23,304 bases of DNA from Cyclostephanos tholiformis (GCA_036939975.1 JALLPB010000108.1:1-23304), one strand, 5' to 3'. Positions 1 to 10,021 are shown, numbered from the stretch's first letter. Made by a program: numbers and translations. The notes: generated by a model not told the origin, from the sequence alone.

Positions 1-411
1 CGAGAGGGGAGCGTCTAATGAGTACGTAGAGGGGGCTAATTATCTAGGAAAATCAGAAGTGTCCCTTATGCCCCGGCGTCTCTTATGCCCTGGCTTATAC
101 GGTACTATGTAACTCCCCAATGACACTTTTTGGGCGGGAACTATGTAGTAGAGGACCGATAGATTGACACTGTGTGCTTGTGCCACCGCACCACTCCACT
201 GCATGCCTTCAAACTCTATTCCGCGTGGCGTTGGCCGTTGTATGATACGAATTTTTTAAAATTAGTGTATTATAAGTATTATTTTCGAATGCCATCTCCC
301 TAAAAAAAATTCATATCGAATCCCTTGCCTCTCGACTCTCTCTCTACGACGAAGCATCATCACCCTACCATCCCCCCAGGATTCTCCGGGCCATCAATCA
401 ATCGATCAAAC
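1..411. other. Non-coding upstream region of the ceramide synthase gene
   Basis: I see no convincing gene here. The stretch ends in an AT-rich segment (about 249-320) just before the first coding ATG. It holds a short imperfect direct repeat around 62-95 (CTTATGCCCCGG, then CTTATGCCCTGG) and a partial E2F-like GCGGGAA at 134-140. The coding frame of the next gene stays open upstream to about 325, but only through a TTG codon, so that part is read as 5' untranslated sequence. Confidence 0.5.
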
Positions 412-2001
412 ATGCCGCGAACCGATGCGAGGAATTCCAAGACCAACGTCGGCGGGGGAGGGGGGTGGGACGGTGAGGGGGAGGAGGAGGTCGTCTACGT
501 CCCCCCGCCCCCGATATCCGAGCAGAAGCGATGGCGTCGAATGGATCCCTCCATCGTGCCATCGCCCCCCTGCCTCCTCCTGTCCAAATTCATGGATTAC
601 GCCTGCACCTCCATCCCCGTGTTGCGCAATGTATGCCCGAGCGATGGATGGAGATCGGCATTGCCCCCGAGGTGGGTATCGTTCCCACACGGCGGATTGA
701 GTCACTCGTTCGACGGGTATTACTCCACGGAGGACGTCGTGCCGTACATTACGTTCCGCGAATTCGTCGCCGATCGTCGTCGTATCGCCATCGGCGACGA
801 TGCACGACCGCCGACGTCGTCGACGATTACGACGCATCCATCGGCGACGGCGGCGATATCGACGGTCGTCGACTTGTACGAGTACGCGTTCCGGACGAAT
901 TCGACGTCGTTGTCGGACCTGACGTCGAATGAATCGCTATGCGCGCTATTCGTGCTAGTGTCGCTCATGCGACGGTTCAAGGGGTACTTCCTCCCTATCT
1001 TCTCGGCATTCGGGAGACGATTGGGACGAGCGGCCCACGGATCGAGGTGGGAGAACGATAATCGCGAACGCATTATCAAGTTCGGCGAATACGTCCATCG
1101 TTTGCTCTATCACTCGATCGTGTCGGCATATGGCATGTGGTACTTCCACGACAAGTCGTGGTGGAATACGTCCATGGGAGGGACGAAGAATCTATGGATC
1201 GATCATCCGAATCAGCCGGTATGTCCGGGCATGGCCTGGTATTACCTCGTCCAGGGCGCGTACAACGTCGACGCGCTCATTAGCCTCGCGGAATTGAGCT
1301 TCAAGTTCGTTTGGGTGAATCCGCTGACGTACTCGTCGGCGTTGGTCGACGAACGACGGAGGAAGGAGCGCGTGTACAGGATGATGGCGCGCGGCAATCG
1401 CGTCGGCGATCGCGACGTCGACGGCGACGGCGGCGGCGTCGACGGCGGCGTCGACGGCGGCGATTTGACGACCACGGCGCTCTGGACGCCGTTCTTCAGG
1501 CTCGATTGGAGTACGACCGTGAGGGGGGATTATCGCGAGATGATGTCCCATCACGTGGTGACGAACGCGCTCGTATTCTTCTCGTCGTATTATCGACTAT
1601 TGAGGGCCGGATCGATGATATTCCTAATACACGATCTGAGCGACGTCCCCATCGACATGAGCAAGCTGGCGAATTTCGTCAAGTGGAAATACACGACCAT
1701 CGCTTGCTTCGCTTTCATGGTATTGATGTGGATAATCACGCGTTTGGCGATATTCCCGTTCGTTATATGCCGCGCGATCGTCATGGATAGTCGGGAGTAT
1801 CTCGTGACGAGGGGCACGTTGGACCCGGCGCTGCACGACGCGTACTACCTCCTCTTCTACGCCCTCCTGGGTGCGCTGGTGTTGCTACACGTTACCTGGT
1901 TCGTCATACTGCTTAGGATAGGTTGGACGCTCGTGACCACGGGCGAGAGACACGATTACTCCGAGCATAAGGGAGGAGAGAGGCAGAAGAAGGATAATTA
2001 A
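412..2001 (+). CDS. LAG1: Ceramide synthase (sphingoid base N-acyltransferase), LAG1/TLC family
   Basis: Encodes 529 residues with no intron. The family joins a fatty acyl-CoA to a sphingoid base to make (dihydro)ceramide in the ER membrane. The Lag1 signature is clear: a His pair at residues 380-381 (MSHHVVTN) and HDLSDVPIDMSK at 407-418, with the conserved His-Asp and downstream Asp. Hydrophobic segments lie near 175-195, 274-297, 382-406, 427-453 and 478-508, and the WYYLVQGAYNVDAL stretch near 276 is typical of TLC proteins. The last four residues, KKDN, fit a dilysine ER-retrieval signal (KKXX). The start is the first in-frame ATG; the 29 upstream sense codons begin only at a TTG. An Asp/Gly repeat of about 20 residues (DVDGDGGGVDGG...) interrupts the loop before the catalytic histidines and comes from GAC-GGC-GGC-GTC repeats. 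Codon use is very GC- and CpG-rich. Family assignment is firm; acyl-chain preference cannot be read. Confidence 0.9.
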   Translation: MPRTDARNSKTNVGGGGGWDGEGEEEVVYVPPPPISEQKRWRRMDPSIVPSPPCLLLSKFMDYACTSIPVLRNVCPSDGWRSALPPRWVSFPHGGLSHSFDGYYSTEDVVPYITFREFVADRRRIAIGDDARPPTSSTITTHPSATAAISTVVDLYEYAFRTNSTSLSDLTSNESLCALFVLVSLMRRFKGYFLPIFSAFGRRLGRAAHGSRWENDNRERIIKFGEYVHRLLYHSIVSAYGMWYFHDKSWWNTSMGGTKNLWIDHPNQPVCPGMAWYYLVQGAYNVDALISLAELSFKFVWVNPLTYSSALVDERRRKERVYRMMARGNRVGDRDVDGDGGGVDGGVDGGDLTTTALWTPFFRLDWSTTVRGDYREMMSHHVVTNALVFFSSYYRLLRAGSMIFLIHDLSDVPIDMSKLANFVKWKYTTIACFAFMVLMWIITRLAIFPFVICRAIVMDSREYLVTRGTLDPALHDAYYLLFYALLGALVLLHVTWFVILLRIGWTLVTTGERHDYSEHKGGERQKKDN

Positions 2002-2438
2002 AAGAAAAGAAAAGAAAAATAATCCGCGATGGGGGCATATCATCATTACATGAGGCTCAAGAATGAGAGGAAAGGACTTTCCTTCCCATCCTCATTCGCG
2101 ACGATGCGACATGTTGTCTGACTGGATATCATCGATGTACAGCGCGTCATGGAGTTGAGAATTATCTGCACGAAATCTGTATGTGATTCGAAGCGAAATA
2201 CGAATGTAGTCATGCGTTGCTTGCGCATTTATTTACTTTAGGTATACATTGGACCAATCAATATATTAGTAAACTCTTAACCAATAAACAAACTTACCGC
2301 TTTTTCATAACTATAAAGCTCTACAGCAGGAAGGAAGAAAATTGTTTAATATCAGAAATGATGGATGTTCATATTTAGGAGGTCGACTCCGTATCCCGCC
2401 TGTTTATTATTCTTGTAGCAGAATGATGTCCCCAAATC

Positions 2439-2446
2439 GCGGGAAA
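2439..2446 (-). promoter_or_regulatory. E2F-like site upstream of the Myb gene
   Basis: GCGGGAAA, the complement of TTTCCCGC, matches the core of the E2F/DP consensus. It lies about 390 bases upstream of the Myb start codon. A second, stronger match at 2581-2592 makes the pair more notable than one alone. Binding is inferred, not shown. Confidence 0.3.
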
Positions 2447-2580
2447 GGAAACTGAGAATGGTAGTTGGGATTGCTTTTGGATATCATGACCCCCCCCTCC
2501 TCGTCCCCCCTCATGGTGTGATGGTAAGATGTTAGAGTGGGTGGCAGCAACGAACGGCGCACAGATTCGTCCAAAATCCA

Positions 2581-2592
2581 TTCCCGCCAAAA
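2581..2592 (+). promoter_or_regulatory. E2F-like site (TTCCCGCCAAAA) upstream of the Myb gene
   Basis: TTCCCGCCAAAA fits the E2F/DP consensus TTSSCGSSAAA closely. It is about 240 bases upstream of the Myb/DUF6824 gene start. Diatoms have E2F and DP proteins, so cell-cycle control of this gene is possible; this is inference from the motif alone. Confidence 0.35.
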
Positions 2593-2828
2593 TTTACTCG
2601 TGGAAGACGTCGCGAAACGGCTTGTTTGGTCTCTCATCCTCTTTCTTCTGTCGCACCTTTTTTTCCAATAAAATATCAGCGGAACCCTCGCCTCCTCCTC
2701 CGCTTCCACCCCCGCCCGTGGGGATCATACACCATTGTCGATCTCAAGTCACAACGTTGCGGATTCGTTCAATACCCTTTTTGGCCGTGGTCAATAATCG
2801 ATCTATGGACAACTGATGAGAGAAACTT

Positions 2829-4574
2829 ATGGACAATAAGAGAAAGCGTGAAGGAGCAACAAAATTCTCGATTCTCGCCATCGCGTATGCAGGACCATTC
2901 GCTGACCGTGAAAAAAAAATGATGTCAAGCGACGATCTCACCTCCGACGTGGTTAATACAACAACGCACAAGAAGACGAGGTGGAGCGCCGAGGAGGATA
3001 GAAAGTTGGTGCAGCTTGTTGAGAATGCTTCGGCCTACGAGAAGAGGTCGGGAGCAGGAAGGCGCAGTTTCACCAGACTTAATTGGTCCGAGCTATCGCG
3101 CCAAATGAAAGACCGCTCGGCGAAGCAATGCCGCGAACGCTACATCAATAGCTTAAAACCGGATGTAAAGAAGGGTCAATGGACTGCAGAAGAAGACGCC
3201 AATATCATACGGATGCAGTCTATGTTCGGAAACCAATGGAGCAAAATTGCCTCTTGTGGGTAATGTGTCATATGTTGAATCGATGATCTTTCGTTAATTA
3301 TCCTAACCTTTTGTTTTTGTTTTGTCATGCCGTCATTTTGTAGTGATACCCGGTCGCTCAGATAACGACGTAAAGAACCGTTGGCACTCAAAGACGCGGT
3401 CGCAAAAGCATAAAAGGAATAAAACACATCATGAGACATCGGTCGATACCACACATTTGCAAGGGAAGAAACGGGCTAAATCGAACTCGCCGAATGATAC
3501 GATCGCCGAAGCGTTAAAACAAGTACATGCAGATGATATATACAACCTGACTATGCGCAATGATGACGGTATGTGTATTCCATCAGTTTGTCACTGCCAT
3601 TTACTCCGCAAACAAACTTACGTGAAATTTGTCGAAAGGCTAACGCGTCGATACTACTGTCTCTCGAAATTCAGATACCCCCAAGAAAGCAAAACTGTCA
3701 GCAAATGAGATATCGTTGTGTCATGAGCTTCTCAAAATGCAAAGCACGCTGATAAAAACTGTAAATGCTGAAAACACAACAAACGAAAAATGCAGCGGGG
3801 TTGATTCACTAGCTGCTGAGTCAATAGAGAGCAGCGCCTTGATATCCAGAGACATTGACAGCTTGGCCAATATTGTCGCTGCCCGTAAGCGTAGCAATGG
3901 TGACCTTAGTATTGCCAAAATGATCGATTCCGTTGGGAACCGTCCAGCTTTCGAAGTTCCTCACCAAACAATATCATCAGACATAAGAGGTTGCACTGAG
4001 AAGTGTGGAGACATTGGTACCGTGCTTTGGGATGGCCTCTCTGAATGGCCGACAAGCGGAATTAGAAAGCCGGGAGACAACGATTGTCTCATAGGTCGTG
4101 GCGGTGCGTAACTTCTTTCTCATTTTCAACGACGCTCTTGTGGCTATTCCTCTTGTCGAGGAGGCTGCATCAATTTCCAGCTAACACAATATACTTGTTA
4201 TTTTAGGGGGTACAAATCACCACCCTGGGAACATTCGATGGCGACTCATTGTCGAAGAGAAAAAAGACGACTACAAGTCATCGCCGAGGAATGGCAAGCC
4301 CCTAATCGCCATGGAAATTGTACGTGTCTGGAGAGATCAGCGCCCCCCTGGACGATTTCTGAAACTGAACGAGCAAACTAGACTGTGGGATGACATCGGC
4401 GACGAAGACTCCAGAATAAAATGCAGCCAGGCACTTAGGGAAAGAAAAGAAACAAAGCTCAGGCTACCGACAAGCGAAACAAACCAAGCTGTCGTTAACA
4501 AGACAGTTAATAATTTTCCACGACAATGTCTGAGCATTAACGATGATCATCAGCAGAACCCAAACTCGAGCTGA
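2829..4574 (+). CDS. Myb DNA-binding protein with a C-terminal DUF6824 domain
   Basis: Four exons, 2829-3255, 3344-3568, 3675-4103 and 4207-4574, give 482 residues; all three introns are GT-AG and restore one frame. Repeat one spans about residues 48-108 with Trp 52 and 86 and Tyr in place of the third Trp (RERYINSL). It is stretched by about ten residues (YEKRSGAGRRSF). Repeat two spans about 111-160 with Trp 118, 137 and 156. The first splice joint rebuilds SKIASLIPGRSDNDVKNRW, a textbook Myb third helix. Residues 218-350 are low complexity. From 354 a second domain reads DCLIGRGGGTNHHPGN, then GRFLKLNEQTRLWDDIGD, matching the stramenopile domain DUF6824; its GRGGG motif is created exactly across intron 3. 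ATG 2829 is the first in frame; ATGs at 2919/2922 are an alternative and would leave both domains intact. A nuclear transcription regulator is the likely role. The DUF6824 function is unknown. Confidence 0.88.
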
Positions 4575-4694
4575 AGGCAGCTTTCAAGCAGAAGGAAACA
4601 TGAGCTATGGTTGTAGCCACAGAGAGTAATGAAAAAAACGGGGACATCGTGTTAGAAGAGGTGGTGTCTTTAGTCGCGCTATTTTTTGCTTAAG

Positions 4695-6688
4695 CTAAAA
4701 AAATCGTTTCAATGCCACAGGCGCCGCCTCTGCCTCGGCCTCCCCTTCGCCTGAATCCGCTACTCTTTGCCTCTTTTCCCTCTCCGCTCTCTCCAAATCA
4801 CGCAATTCTCTTAGTTTCATCACATTTTCGTCGACTATGTTCTTCTGCTTTCTCCGTAATTTCTTGGCGATCTTGCTCCGTCCCCTCATCCTCTTCTTGT
4901 CCTTCTTGTTCCGAGCCTCCTCGTCCTTCGCGGCCTTCCTCGCATCAGCCTCCATGGCCATGTCACGCAGGCGCTGCTGGCGCTGTATCAGATTGCTCTC
5001 CTCAATTCCGCCCACGACGTCGGGATCCAACGATATCATATCGGGACTCAACTTCTCTAGGAGGGACCGAACCTCAGCCTCGCGTCGCTGCTTCGAATCC
5101 ATGTACGGGTTCGTGAAGTGCTCCATCGAGTCGAGGTTGGGTTCGCCGCTCCCAGGCACGACGATGGAACTCACCCCGCCTGCGTGTCCTATGCCCACGA
5201 CGTCCTCGTATGGGCGAAAGCGCAGCGATTCCATCGGGCCCTTGCCGCTGATCTGATGCTTCATGTATGGTTCCTTGGCCTTCGACCTTAGTGCGTCCGG
5301 ACTCCAATACGTCGTGTGACATCCGTGACCGATACCCAACATGCCAGTCTGAGAAATATCCAAACACGACGGCGGACCACCGTAGGTGTTGTACGAATGC
5401 ACTTCCTTGTACATCCTCAGGTCGAATATTTTAACCCTCGAATCGCCACCTCCCGTTACCATGTACCTACCGCCCCTATCGATGGCCAAGCTCGTTATCG
5501 GGGACCCCTTGTGACATAGCATCTTGACGAGGTATTCACTGCTCGATGGAGACCAAAGCGTGACTGTTCCGTTGGTATGGCCGAGATGGATGACGGAGTT
5601 GAAGGGACTCTGTCGCATGGCGTGACACGGACCGAGTTTCGATCGATGCTGCGAGATTAGGGCGCCGGTGGATGTGTCTTGGTATTGCAACACACCGGTA
5701 TTACCGATGGTGGCTGTTTATAATGCGATGCGTGAAATGGAATACGAGAGAGATGAAAATATTAGCGTCAACGACGAATAATATATGGCACACCACATAT
5801 ATTTGACGACGAGAAAGCAGTTTGCAAACGCGTTAGGTACTAACCCAACAGCCAATGATATGGCAAAAACTCCATCGCCGTTACCCTCCTGTGCCCGTCG
5901 AGACGATGTATCTCGGCACCATTGTCGTCGTATATGTACACGTTATTCTCCTGACTCACGGCCATCATGCTGCCGTTGTGGAGGAAGCAGGCATCCCTGA
6001 TCGTATCCCCCCGTAGGTGAAATTCCGTCCTCAACGCCATCGTGTGCTGATCGACCACGCTAACGTGTCCGCCGTGTCCCGCCAGCAATGCGTGTCGGCC
6101 GGATCGATCGTACCGCAGTCTGTACGGGCCGTAATCGTTCAACTCCAGGTCGTATACGTTCCTAGCGACGCCCTCGGGTAGCATGTTCGGATCGTGCCTC
6201 AGCACGCGCTGCGTCAGTTGTACCGTCCTCTCCATGCCGTCCTCTACCTCGACTTTTCCGGCGACGTGCGGGCGCAATATGTCCTCCGCGTCCGCCGCGA
6301 GCATGGCGTTCTGCAATCGCTTCGTCTCGCGTCGGTGCATCGAGCGCTGGAGGGACATGTTCGGCTTGGCCCTGCGTTTGTCGAGGGAACGCAATTGGTA
6401 ATCCGTTAGGTTCCTCGTGTCCCTATCCCTATCGTCGCGCCTGAGATTCGCGATGCGAGACCTCGACAGGTCGCCCCTACCGGCATCGCCGTGCAGGTGC
6501 GACAGTACCCTAGACCTCTCGTCGGGGGGGAGGGAGTGGAGTTCCGCCCTTAGGGATTTGCGCCTCGATAGGATCTCGGCGTGGGTCATTCCCCGCGTTA
6601 GGAAGCCGGCCTGCCTCCTCTTGTGGGATGACGATGCGTCCGCCGCATCCGAAGTGGACGACGGGGGGGGGGTGGCGTCTTTCGTCAT
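4695..6688 (-). CDS. UTP7: U3 snoRNP / SSU processome protein UTP7 (WDR46, BING4)
   Basis: Two exons, 6688-5845 and 5713-4695, with a 131-base GT-AG intron (5714-5844), give 620 residues, close to human WDR46 (about 610) and yeast Utp7 (about 550). The family acts in the nucleolus in early 40S subunit assembly. The splice joint restores HWLLATIGNTGVLQYQD, a WD strand. WD40 repeats run from about 178 to 440, including SVIHLGHTNGTVTLWSP and MVTGGGDSRVKIFDLR. The BING4 C-terminal region follows at about 490-580, with LSPDMISLDPDVVGG and the basic GRSKIAKKLRRKQKN stretch typical of UTP7. The N-terminus (about 1-175) is charged and Arg-rich. Ten G on the plus strand (6663-6672) encode a Pro run near residue 8. 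The 3' end faces the Myb gene 120 bases away; the 5' end diverges from the 90-residue protein gene. Confidence 0.92.
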
Positions 6689-7134
6689 GGTCGATCGAAT
6701 TCTTCCCCCCTTTGGTCAAAGTGAGATGGAGATTGGATGTTGGTGGGCGACGACGAAACCATTGGCCGAGCCTCTTTTTGCCCCGCGGGGGGGGGTGAAA
6801 AATGGGGTGCACAGGCAGACGTATATTCGGTTTGATTACGCTCTATGAAACAAGAGTGCTTATGTTCTCTGTTTTTCAGGAATAATGCTCTAATTACAGT
6901 TAATAATGACTATTGTAAATGTACCTTTCAAAAGGCATTCAATCTACTCAGAAGTGGTAGTAAAGCATATTATAATGATTAACGCGCAAGGAGGGGAGAG
7001 AATGAACAGATCGGAGAAGGGACAAAATAATAATAATAATAATAACAATAATAAGGGAAGGAGGCTAAGGACCGAAACGACGTTGGCACGGCATCGTACT
7101 ACTACTTTCTCCTTCATTTCGATTTGATTATGCG
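6689..7134. other. Divergent intergenic region between UTP7 and the 90-residue protein gene
   Basis: This 446-base stretch separates two divergent start codons and probably holds both promoters. It contains a G run at 6787-6795, an AT-rich middle part and an AAT microsatellite at 7026-7054. A 73-codon open frame across the microsatellite (6906-7127) encodes an Asn run and shows no sign of being a gene. Confidence 0.5.
7026..7054 (+). repeat. AAT trinucleotide microsatellite
   Basis: About nine tandem AAT units with one AAC interruption, 80 bases upstream of the next start codon. Probably variable in length between strains. Confidence 0.85.
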
Positions 7135-7577
7135 ATGAGTTCAACGGGTCATCATAATTCGCAGCGGCAGCAGCACCATCGTTTGCAGGGGAACCCTCGT
7201 TCGCATGGAACAAGCATTCCTCCGTTGCCACCGGCAAACGCGAAGGAGGAGGGCGGTGAGTATTTTTTATCAGTACTCGATATATATGGCATTTGTCCTG
7301 TTCCATCCGCTGAGGGGTCCTATGTAATTATTAATGCCTTCCCTATCGATGAAACCGCAACGTAATACCCCCCCCCCCCCCCCCCCCCCAATAACCAACG
7401 CCACACGCACTTTCCCTTTTGAAAGAAATACGCTATTCTCAACTCGTCGAGGAGCAAGAGCACAAAATTTGCACGGCATCGAGTAGGAAGGAGCTGCTCA
7501 TCCAGAAATTGGATCGATTGCGCGCTCTAAAGGACGAGATCGCGAAGGACGATTGGATGTTCGAAAGAACTAAGTGA
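7135..7577 (+). CDS. Small hypothetical protein (90 residues) with a helical C-terminus
   Basis: Exons 7135-7255 and 7426-7577 are joined across a 170-base intron with a GTGAGT donor and an AAAG acceptor; the joined frame is open and ends in TGA. I do not recognise a family. The first 40 residues are polar and rich in His, Gln and Pro (SQRQQHHRLQ, then IPPLPPANAKEEG). The second exon reads as a short amphipathic helix or coiled coil (VEEQEHKICTASSRKELL, then KLDRLRALKDEIAKDDW) and ends MFERTK. This resembles the layout of small subunits of larger complexes, but I cannot name one. Evidence for reality is the consistent splice pair, the end of coding similarity to noise at the stop, and normal spacing to neighbours. 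It is divergent from UTP7 and 178 bases upstream of the dynein-docking gene on the same strand. The intron holds an unusual 22-base C run. Confidence 0.6.
7368..7389 (+). repeat. Homopolymer of 22 C inside an intron
   Basis: An uninterrupted run of 22 C sits in the intron of the 90-residue protein gene, ending 36 bases before the 3' splice site. It could act as a polypyrimidine tract, form an i-motif (or a G-quadruplex on the other strand), or be length-variable. Its assembled length is not reliable. Confidence 0.95.
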
Positions 7578-7755
7578 AGAAGATAACGCAACTGTAAATA
7601 CGCATCTCATTAGTAAAGGATATTCCCGAGAGTCCGGTGTGTGGCCGGAGAGGAAGTTTATTAAATATATATTTATTCATTTAAAAAAATATGAAAATCG
7701 GCACAATAAACCTGGCGAATGAAAAAATATACAAAGCAGTTCTCAAGTTTTCGCG

Positions 7756-9740
7756 ATGAATTCTTCTCCGGAACTCAGACGAATGAGCAATGACAAGTGC
7801 GAGAGGGATGGGGGCGAGTGTAACGAGGCCATCGACACCCTCCGACAGGAGTACCACAACATGAAAGCGAATCGAAACGCATTCGCACACGAATGTGATC
7901 TGGTAAGCCACAGAAACACGTTGCTAAAAAAATGCAGATCGTTTAAGGTACAAGTGAAACTTTAATTCCGATATAGTCACTGTTGATCAACTGATGCTAC
8001 GTACCGATATCAACTGCTTGTTTAGGTGCTACGGAGGCAGCGGGCCACCCTCGACAAACTGCGCGCCGAAAATGAAACCCTCAAGGCCGACGTGGTGAAG
8101 ATCCAAACGCGTCACATGAGCCGTCCCATCAACAAATTTGAACAATCACAGCTCGATAGGTTATACCAGGAGCTCGATCGCTACTCAGGCCTTGTAGAGT
8201 CGTCAAAGGCCAAGGCGGAGGCGATGGAGAAGGAAATGGCCGAGCTGCGCGATGAGATATGGAAACGGCGCCAGCAGATGGGAGGCGTGAACGCGGCCGC
8301 CAATTACCAGCGTATCGTGGAGAAGCAAGTTAGTTTGCTCGAAGGTCAGCTCGATCAGGCGCTCGTGAAGTTTAACAAGTGCGTGTCGCGGAATAAGCGA
8401 TTACGGGAAAAGATCGATGGGCTGAGGGGGGAGAGTGTGACGTTTGAGAAAGTTTATCGAAAGGTCGAAACGGTGCGTCTGCTGTTTCCACCTCGCTTGA
8501 GAGATGCACGCGCCAACCCTCTGAGGCTTTACTGTTGCCATCGCTTTATTAGGACTTGAGGGAGAAGAAAAAACAGATGGCCCTTGTCATCGAGCAATCC
8601 AATCAAGCGTATGAACAGCGGGACAAGGCCCAGCTCGAGATTGCTGCCATTGAGCGTCTCAACCGCAAGGAAGAAGATGCGTTTCACCAGCAAATCGGCG
8701 AACTTAGTGATGAGCTCGAAAAAATCAACGAGCAGTTCTTGATATCTTCTAAGCGCGCTCAGTCGGCGATTGTTGTGGATCCGGTAGAGGAGGAAAGGAA
8801 AGCCATTGAGCGAAGGGAGGCAGCTAGGGCTAACGAGGCAGCTCGCGCCGAGGCAGAAGACGCAAAACAGCGCGATGAAAAACTACAGAGCTACGCAGAC
8901 ACATTCCGCGAGATATCTGCCGCGACCGGAATATCTGACGCAGATGAGCTGGTGAAAGTTTTCATAGAGAATGAGGAACACAACTTTTCTCTCTTCAGAT
9001 ACTCGAACGAGCAAGCGGCCGAGATTGAGCGACTGGAAGAAGACATACAGGATCTGCGGGAGGAGGAATCGAAATGCAAGGAAGAGGCCAGCGATGACAG
9101 GAATGACAGCCGCAAGGATGACCTTGTTAAGTTGCAGAATGAGATCAGCCTGGTTGACGAGCTGACCAAGGGTTACGAATCGAAATGCGATGGTTACCAA
9201 AACCTTTTGGAAGAAGTCAAGGATGAGATAAAAGTGAGACATATTATTTTCACATTCATCACTTGAACTTGGTTTCGCCGAGATTCATTTTTCTTACATT
9301 CAATTCAGTTGGTACTGATTCGTCTGAAATGTAAATTCGACGAGGAGCTGACAACTGACAATATCCTACACTATCTCGGGATAGTTGAAGAGAGAGCACT
9401 AGAGATCATTTGTAACTACCTCCGAGTCAAGGAGTTTTCAAACGGCGGCGATCGGTTCAGCAGTTCCTCGAGCGACGTATTACCCTCAGAGAAGTCTACC
9501 GGTGTTTCGGCCATCTCCGTCAGCGCTCCTCGACTTCTAGACTACTCGAGCGATGAAAGTGGCGACGAGGGGGGCGAGTCGTCCCTGAAACCGCTACATC
9601 GATCTGATATGAACTATTCCAAGATCGCGTCCATTATTCCGAAGAGGAAGACCATGACCGGAAAAAGAGGCGCGATATGTGGATTGCAACCCAGGAGGCG
9701 GAGTGTCGTCTCAACCGTTCCAGATGGTGTAGCGATGTAA
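7756..9740 (+). CDS. Outer dynein arm docking complex protein (ODAD1/CCDC114, CCDC63, Chlamydomonas DC2 family)
   Basis: Four exons, 7756-7947, 8026-8472, 8553-9233 and 9309-9740, with introns of 75-80 bases, all phase 0, give 583 residues. The family forms a coiled-coil complex that fixes outer dynein arms to axonemal doublet microtubules. Nearly all of residues 18-440 is predicted coiled coil. Diagnostic blocks are MGGVNAAANYQ near 150, followed by a conserved stretch (LEGQLDQALVKFNK...LREKIDGLR), ATGISDADELVKVFIENEE then HNFSLFRYSNEQAAEIERLE near 336-376, and LHYLGIVEERALEII near 455. The last 110 residues are Ser-rich low complexity ending in a basic stretch (PRRRSVV). An axonemal protein implies flagellated cells; in diatoms only centric species have them, as sperm. 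Which paralogue (ODAD1 or CCDC63) cannot be decided by eye. Confidence 0.9.
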
Positions 9741-10021
9741 TTTGTTACCTGTACGATCCACGAAATACGATATCAGTTACAGGAGAAGCTTTTTTTAAAA
9801 TCCGTGCTTAGGTGTTTGCAAAACGGAATATATACTAGTAGACATTTACCCTATTCATCGCACTTATTCCAGAGGTCTCAAACCGCCATCGATGACACTC
9901 TACGAAACGACAATTCAAAACATTCCTAATCTTTAAAGCATAGCAGACCGGTTCCATTGCGCGTCTCGACTCTGCTGAATCTTTGCTCGTTGAGCGGTGC
10001 CAAAGCCAGAGCATTTGTTTA
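9741..10021. other. Convergent 3' intergenic region
   Basis: About 280 bases between the stop codons of the docking-complex gene (plus) and the Ser/Gly/Lys repeat protein gene (minus). Nothing coding is seen. On the minus strand AATAAA overlaps the stop codon of the latter gene (10018-10023), so it could be that gene's poly(A) signal. Confidence 0.5.

Larger units (their letters stand above)
2002..2828. other. Intergenic region between ceramide synthase and the Myb gene
   Basis: About 830 bases without a credible gene. The open frames here are short, lack family features and start mid-sequence. An AATAAA at 2283-2288 could serve polyadenylation of the ceramide synthase transcript, though it lies 282 bases past the stop. 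The second half holds two E2F-like sites upstream of the Myb gene (listed separately) and a C-rich stretch around 2489-2511. Confidence 0.45.

Noticed and set aside
134..140. E2F-like GCGGGAA upstream of ceramide synthase
   Set aside because: Only a partial match and isolated; too weak to call a site.
325..411. 29-codon N-terminal extension of the ceramide synthase frame
   Set aside because: It begins at TTG, not ATG; no ATG precedes 412 in frame, and eukaryotic translation rarely starts at TTG.
1311..1790. Arg-rich open frame inside the ceramide synthase gene
   Set aside because: The poly-Arg comes from reading the GAC-GGC repeats in another frame; the TLC frame explains the DNA.
6906..7127. 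Poly-Asn open frame
   Set aside because: Created by the AAT microsatellite in an intergenic region, with no conserved features.
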